Shown: piece after piece, positions 27,867-30,860 of the stretch | Numbering within the stretch: position 1 is the first letter of the stretch | Layout: each line of letters opens with the position of its first letter | Notes under the pieces: generated by a model | Seen by the model: only the letters and a program-made list of their open reading frames with translations | What the model was told of the DNA's origin: nothing | Databases searched by the model: none | Source of the DNA: a virus | Strand: one strand, 5' to 3' | Virus record (IMG/VR): IMGVR_UViG_3300020166_000076 | Location: 1-30,860 of that record | Length of the DNA: 30,860 bases | Position numbers and translations under genes: made by a program

Positions 27867-27868
27867 TT

Positions 27869-28159
27869 TTAGCCCATTCTATCTATATTTTTTTTACTGG
27901 GTATTTTAATTTTTGTACCAGCAGTAAAATCATTAATAGGGTCCTGTATAATATCTGGATTACGTTGTGAAAATATCCACCAATATTTTGCAGTACCATA
28001 ATTCTCATAACTGACTAGGTCGGGTCGTAAATTAAATTTTTGTGGTATAATATATTCCATGTCCAACGGATCTTTGTATATAAATCTAGGTTGCTGAATA
28101 TCTAATATTTTATCAAACATCACACGTGTATTTCTCCATGGCGAATTATTACTATACAT
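27869..28159 (-). CDS. 53: baseplate wedge subunit gp53
   Basis: The 96-residue protein matches the gp53 family in its core: RPDLVSYENYGTAKYWWIFS and NPDIIQDPINDFTAGTKIKI (about residues 45-90). This LysM-like fold, with its Tyr-Trp-Trp centre and an ending of the IxIP type, is the hallmark of gp53, which clamps the wedges to the hub. It is about half the length of T4 gp53 (196 residues), so only the conserved core is present. The start has an excellent AGGAGAAGGA ribosome binding site within the end of the gp48-like gene, whose stop it overlaps. Gene order 48-53-hub-5 supports the call. Confidence 0.85.
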   Translation of the reverse strand: MYSNNSPWRNTRVMFDKILDIQQPRFIYKDPLDMEYIIPQKFNLRPDLVSYENYGTAKYWWIFSQRNPDIIQDPINDFTAGTKIKIPSKKNIDRMG

Positions 28160-28754
28160 ATCCTTCTCCTCTTAAACCACCTGATAAGTATTTTTCTAAT
28201 GTAAAATTATCTCTTACGTTTTTAGGTGAATATGTAACTAAAAAATCAATCACAAAAGTTCCACTAACTGGCATTTGTATTACAGTTTCAGGATTTTGTT
28301 CAGTTCTAGTCTCTATATCAATATACGAAACATCCGCATCTAAGTTATATACAAAATTATTTACTAACACAGGAATATTTTGAAAAACTCCATGTGCATT
28401 AAATCTCAGTACAGGAGGTGGCAAGCCACGCTGTTCATCATTTTTTCCAAATCTCATTTTCATAGCACCTCTAAAAAAATCTAACGCACTAAGTATAGTT
28501 TGTCCTTGTTCAACATTTTCTATTATTATAGGCGCAGTAACATTAATTGTGGCATTTGATCCACTTTGAAAAAACTGTTGCTGAAAATTAGAATGTGTAG
28601 GTGATACTTGTGTGTAATTTGCATTTGACATATTTGTAATAGTAGGGGTATATGGAAAATTGAAACTACTCATACCATCACCTTCGACACTCAATCTGCC
28701 ACTAGGATCCGAAATGTTTACCGGCTGTGAGGTACTATATGGATTATATGCCAT
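28152..28754 (-). CDS. 48: baseplate tail-tube cap protein, gp48-like
   Basis: The 200-residue protein carries in its second half LSALDFFRGAMKMRFGKNDE, then RGLPPPVLRFNAHGVFQNIP and DADVSYIDI, ending YSPKNVRDNFTLEKYLSGGL. This pattern (a short helix, PPPVLxxxxxG, and a YSxxxxRxxFxLxxxxxG ending) is that of tube-cap proteins such as gp48, which seat the first tail-tube ring on the baseplate; gp54 is the alternative. The start at 28754 has AGGAGAT seven bases upstream. The frame stays open to an ATG at 28829, but that lies upstream of the late promoter at 28781, so it is unlikely to be used. First gene of the late cluster. Confidence 0.75.
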   Translation of the reverse strand: MAYNPYSTSQPVNISDPSGRLSVEGDGMSSFNFPYTPTITNMSNANYTQVSPTHSNFQQQFFQSGSNATINVTAPIIIENVEQGQTILSALDFFRGAMKMRFGKNDEQRGLPPPVLRFNAHGVFQNIPVLVNNFVYNLDADVSYIDIETRTEQNPETVIQMPVSGTFVIDFLVTYSPKNVRDNFTLEKYLSGGLRGEGYV

Positions 28755-28780
28755 GCTATTGATCTCCTGATTATTAACAG

Positions 28781-28788
28781 TATTTATC
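28781..28788 (-). promoter_or_regulatory. T4-type late promoter octamer
   Basis: GATAAATA on the minus strand lies 26 bases before the gp48-like ATG at 28754. It heads the longest late cluster of the window (tube cap through GH24-like protein). It shares the octamer with 18467-18474 and 4306-4313, extending to GATAAATACT with the gp25 copy. Confidence 0.72.
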
Positions 28789-28845
28789 ACTGTATTAACT
28801 ACGAATATTTTAAACTTTATACTTGACACGTATTATTTTTTAAGG

Positions 28846-28874
28846 TTGACTTTTATCTTACTTTGTAGTATTAT
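28846..28874 (+). promoter_or_regulatory. sigma70-type promoter for the gp55-gp47 operon
   Basis: TTGACT (28846-28851), a 17-base spacer and TATTAT (28869-28874). The predicted start near 28881 gives a leader of about 22 bases with AGGAG nine bases before the gp55 ATG. A second TTGACA at 28823-28828 lacks a -10 hexamer at a fitting distance. The 148-base divergent gap 28755-28902 holds this promoter and the leftward late promoter. Confidence 0.75.
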
Positions 28875-28902
28875 AATACTAACATTTTAGGAGATTAAAA
28901 TT

Positions 28903-29793
28903 ATGGCTAGACGACAAAATTATTTAAACAACAGGGATATGCTAAAGCAAATTCATATTTCAAAATCAAACTTTTCATGGTTTGAAGATCGAGAAAGATA
29001 CAATCAATTTGATATTATCATTGATAATATCGCTGGAGAACTTGATATTAAAAGTGAAATAATATCACGTTTGCCAGAGGCAAGACAATCAAGAGCAGAT
29101 CGTATACAAAAAAATAGTTGGACGCTGAATACCGATAAGAAAAAGAAACAAATAGATTTTGTTGTTGATGTTGATAGCTTCAATGAAGAAGAACTTGTAT
29201 TCCGTGTTATGACATTTGAACATATTCCAGATGAACCTGGCAGAAAATTAAATCCTAAAACTGTCGCTGATCATAAGGTAAAATTAAATTTTCCACCATA
29301 TAAACATTATGTTGTACGAAATGGCGAAATTGCCGAAGTCGGTATATCACATTATAATAAAGATAAAGAATTTGACTTGACATCTGGAAAGATTACTGCT
29401 ACATTAGCAAATATGTATATTAAACTAGTAGAACGTTACTCACAACGTGGCAACTGGCGTGGATACACATATATTGATGAAATGAGAGGACAAGCCTTAT
29501 TACAATTAACGCAAATTGGACTACAGTTTAATGAAGCAAAATCTGATAATCCGTTTGCTTATTATACTGCAGCAGTTAATAATTCATTTACACGTGTTCT
29601 CAATATTGAGAAGAAAAATCAAGGCATTCGAGATGATCTATTAGAAAAATCAGGACAAGCACCGAGTTGGACACGTCAACTTGAACATGAAATGAAATCA
29701 CAAGAACGATGGAAAAAAGTAATTAAAACTAATATCACAGACGAACAAATTCCAACTGAAACAATTAAAGAGATTTACGCAGATAATGAGTGA
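28903..29793 (+). CDS. 55: late-transcription sigma factor gp55, N-terminally extended
   Basis: The 296-residue protein carries its sigma region-2-like core at about residues 168-250: YSQRGNWRGYTYIDEMRGQA, QFNEAKSDNPFAYYTAAVNN and FTRVLNIEKKNQGIRDDLLE. These match T4 gp55 segments such as FSGYTQSWKQEM and FDETKYKNPHAYITQ. gp55 binds host RNA polymerase and recognises the late octamer. T4 gp55 is 185 residues; here about 165 extra residues precede the core, including LVFRVMTFEHIPDE and VKLNFPPYKHYVV. I do not see the T4-like C-terminal clamp-binding tail (SLDFLYE type); the end is IKEIYADNE. The gene follows a sigma70-type promoter, as needed for synthesis before late genes, and overlaps the gp47 start. 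Confidence 0.85.
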   Translation: MARRQNYLNNRDMLKQIHISKSNFSWFEDRERYNQFDIIIDNIAGELDIKSEIISRLPEARQSRADRIQKNSWTLNTDKKKKQIDFVVDVDSFNEEELVFRVMTFEHIPDEPGRKLNPKTVADHKVKLNFPPYKHYVVRNGEIAEVGISHYNKDKEFDLTSGKITATLANMYIKLVERYSQRGNWRGYTYIDEMRGQALLQLTQIGLQFNEAKSDNPFAYYTAAVNNSFTRVLNIEKKNQGIRDDLLEKSGQAPSWTRQLEHEMKSQERWKKVIKTNITDEQIPTETIKEIYADNE

Positions 29794-30799
29794 TAATCTA
29801 TTCAAAAAATTGGCATTCTTTACCGATATTCACTTCGGCATGAGAAATAATGCACAACAACATAACAAAGATTGTAGTGACTTTGTTGATTGGTTTATCA
29901 AACAAGCACAAGAGAAAGGATGTGAAACATGCATCTTTGGTGGTGATTGGCATCATAATCGTGCTAGTTTAAATATATCAACAATGAAGTACTCAATTGA
30001 AAGTTTGCGAAAACTAAATGACGCATTTGATAATGTATACTTCATAAAAGGTAACCATGATTTGTTTTATCGTGAGAGCCGAGAAGTCAGTAGCGTAGAG
30101 TTTGCTAAAGAATTTGAAAATATAACAGTTGTAGATGATACCACAGTAATAGGCGATGTTGCTCTTGTAAGTTGGCTAGTGGGTGACGAGTGGAAGAAAG
30201 TTCCCAGTATTCGTTCAAAATATATGTTTGGTCATTTTGAACTACCTACATTTAAATTAAATGCAATGGTAGAAATGCCAGATCATGGCGGACTAAAACA
30301 AGAAATGTTCTCCCATCAAGATTACGTATTCACTGGTCACTTTCATCAACGACAGGTAAAGAATAATATTATTTACACTGGGAATGCATTTCCACATAAC
30401 TTTTCTGATGCATGGGATGATGAACGAGGATGGATGTTCTTAGAATGGAATAGTGAGCCTGAATTTTTTACATGGCAAGATGCACCAAAGTATAAAACTA
30501 TTAAACTATCACAGTTACTAGATGATCCCGTTAAGTATCTATTACCAAAGTCAACAATTAAGATTTCTTTAGATATAGATATTTCATACGAAGAAGCAAA
30601 CTTTATTAAAGATACATTCATTGAAACATACTCATTACGTGATGTAACACTTGTTCCTGTCAAAACAAATGAACACGAAGAAGACATGGGTGCAGAGATA
30701 CACTTTGAAACTATTGACCAAATTGTATTGTCACAATTAGCATCGCTTGACGGCAGTTTTAATAAGAATGTTCTGATAGAGATTTACAATGACCTCTAA
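29786..30799 (+). CDS. 47: recombination endonuclease subunit gp47 (SbcD/Mre11-like)
   Basis: The 337-residue protein has the full set of metallophosphoesterase motifs: FTDIHFG (D14, H16), GGDWHH (D54), KGNHD (N90, H91), FGH (H150) and TGHFHQ (H185, H187), in the order and spacing of the Mre11/SbcD/gp47 nucleases. Its length equals T4 gp47 (339). With gp46, a Rad50-type ATPase, it resects DNA ends in recombination-dependent replication and in host DNA breakdown. No gp46 gene is in the window; it may lie further right. The start overlaps the gp55 end by eight bases, so the two are co-translated. All metal ligands are present and the protein should be active. Confidence 0.92.
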   Translation: MSDNLFKKLAFFTDIHFGMRNNAQQHNKDCSDFVDWFIKQAQEKGCETCIFGGDWHHNRASLNISTMKYSIESLRKLNDAFDNVYFIKGNHDLFYRESREVSSVEFAKEFENITVVDDTTVIGDVALVSWLVGDEWKKVPSIRSKYMFGHFELPTFKLNAMVEMPDHGGLKQEMFSHQDYVFTGHFHQRQVKNNIIYTGNAFPHNFSDAWDDERGWMFLEWNSEPEFFTWQDAPKYKTIKLSQLLDDPVKYLLPKSTIKISLDIDISYEEANFIKDTFIETYSLRDVTLVPVKTNEHEEDMGAEIHFETIDQIVLSQLASLDGSFNKNVLIEIYNDL

Positions 30800-30860
30800 A
30801 AAAGTATTAATAACAGGTAATAAAGATTATGGACTTTGTAAAGAAATATGTCATATTTTT
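30789..30860 (+). CDS. start of an unidentified gene, cut by right edge
   Basis: An ATG at 30789 within the end of gp47 opens a frame of 24 codons that stays open to the window edge. The visible sequence, MTSKKVLITG followed by NKDYGLCKEICHIF, has a beta-strand and glycine turn (KVLITGNxxYGL) such as begins NAD(P)-binding Rossmann proteins of the short-chain dehydrogenase/epimerase type. The 11-base overlap with gp47 suggests it continues the operon. With so few residues the family is only a suggestion. Confidence 0.5.
   Translation, partial: MTSKKVLITGNKDYGLCKEICHIF

Noticed and set aside
28755-28829. A longer start for the gp48-like protein at 28829
   Set aside because: It would place 25 codons upstream of and across the late octamer at 28781-28788, and the ATG at 28754 has a good AGGAGAT site.
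1-30860. CRISPR array, tRNA genes or insertion sequence
   Set aside because: No regularly spaced identical repeats, no tRNA-like cloverleaf or CCA-ended segment, and no transposase-like frame were seen on either strand; nearly all DNA is in phage genes.

Overview
This window looks like part of the genome of a T4-like (myovirus-type) phage, most likely from a marine, AT-rich lineage. The evidence is a recognisable set of T4-type baseplate genes (gp48-like, gp53, gp5-like, gp25, gp6), a T4-type late sigma factor (gp55), a gp47-type recombination nuclease, AT-rich codon use throughout, and late-promoter octamers of the GATAAATA type. Two genes commonly carried by marine phages, a ClpP protease and GT8-like glycosyltransferases, fit this picture. 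The host cannot be named from the sequence; an AT-rich marine bacterium is the natural guess.

Layout from right to left along the minus strand: a late cluster starts at a late promoter (28781-28788) and runs gp48-like tube cap, gp53 wedge, a 1803-residue hub protein with an N-terminal muralytic domain, a gp5-like spike with a C-terminal M15-type peptidase, and a GH24-like protein. A two-gene plus-strand cassette (small coiled-coil protein, then ClpP) with its own sigma70-type promoter interrupts the cluster. A second late block then starts at 18467-18474 with gp25, an enlarged gp6 and a 3114-residue structural protein in the T4 gp7 position. A third late promoter (4306-4313) leads to two further probable virion proteins. 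The leftmost block (2421 to 1 and beyond) is a separate minus-strand operon of a small protein, two paralogous glycosyltransferase-like proteins and an edge-truncated protein, driven by a sigma70-type promoter.

At the right end, gp55 and gp47 genes point rightward from another sigma70-type promoter, followed by the first 24 codons of a further gene. The regulatory logic is readable: three near-consensus -35/-10 pairs, all with 17-base spacers, precede the non-structural genes, and three identical late octamers precede structural blocks. gp55, encoded here, is the factor expected to recognise the late octamers.

The most notable points are: three different peptidoglycan-directed modules in or beside the hub and spike, one apparently without catalytic residues; five tandem flagellin-hook-IN-like repeats inside the giant wedge-position protein; a propeptide-less ClpP paired with a small coiled-coil protein in a self-contained cassette; and unusually large gp6, gp55 and hub proteins. 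I saw no tRNA genes, CRISPR arrays or insertion sequences. Gaps between genes are all under 150 bases and are described as features where they hold something.
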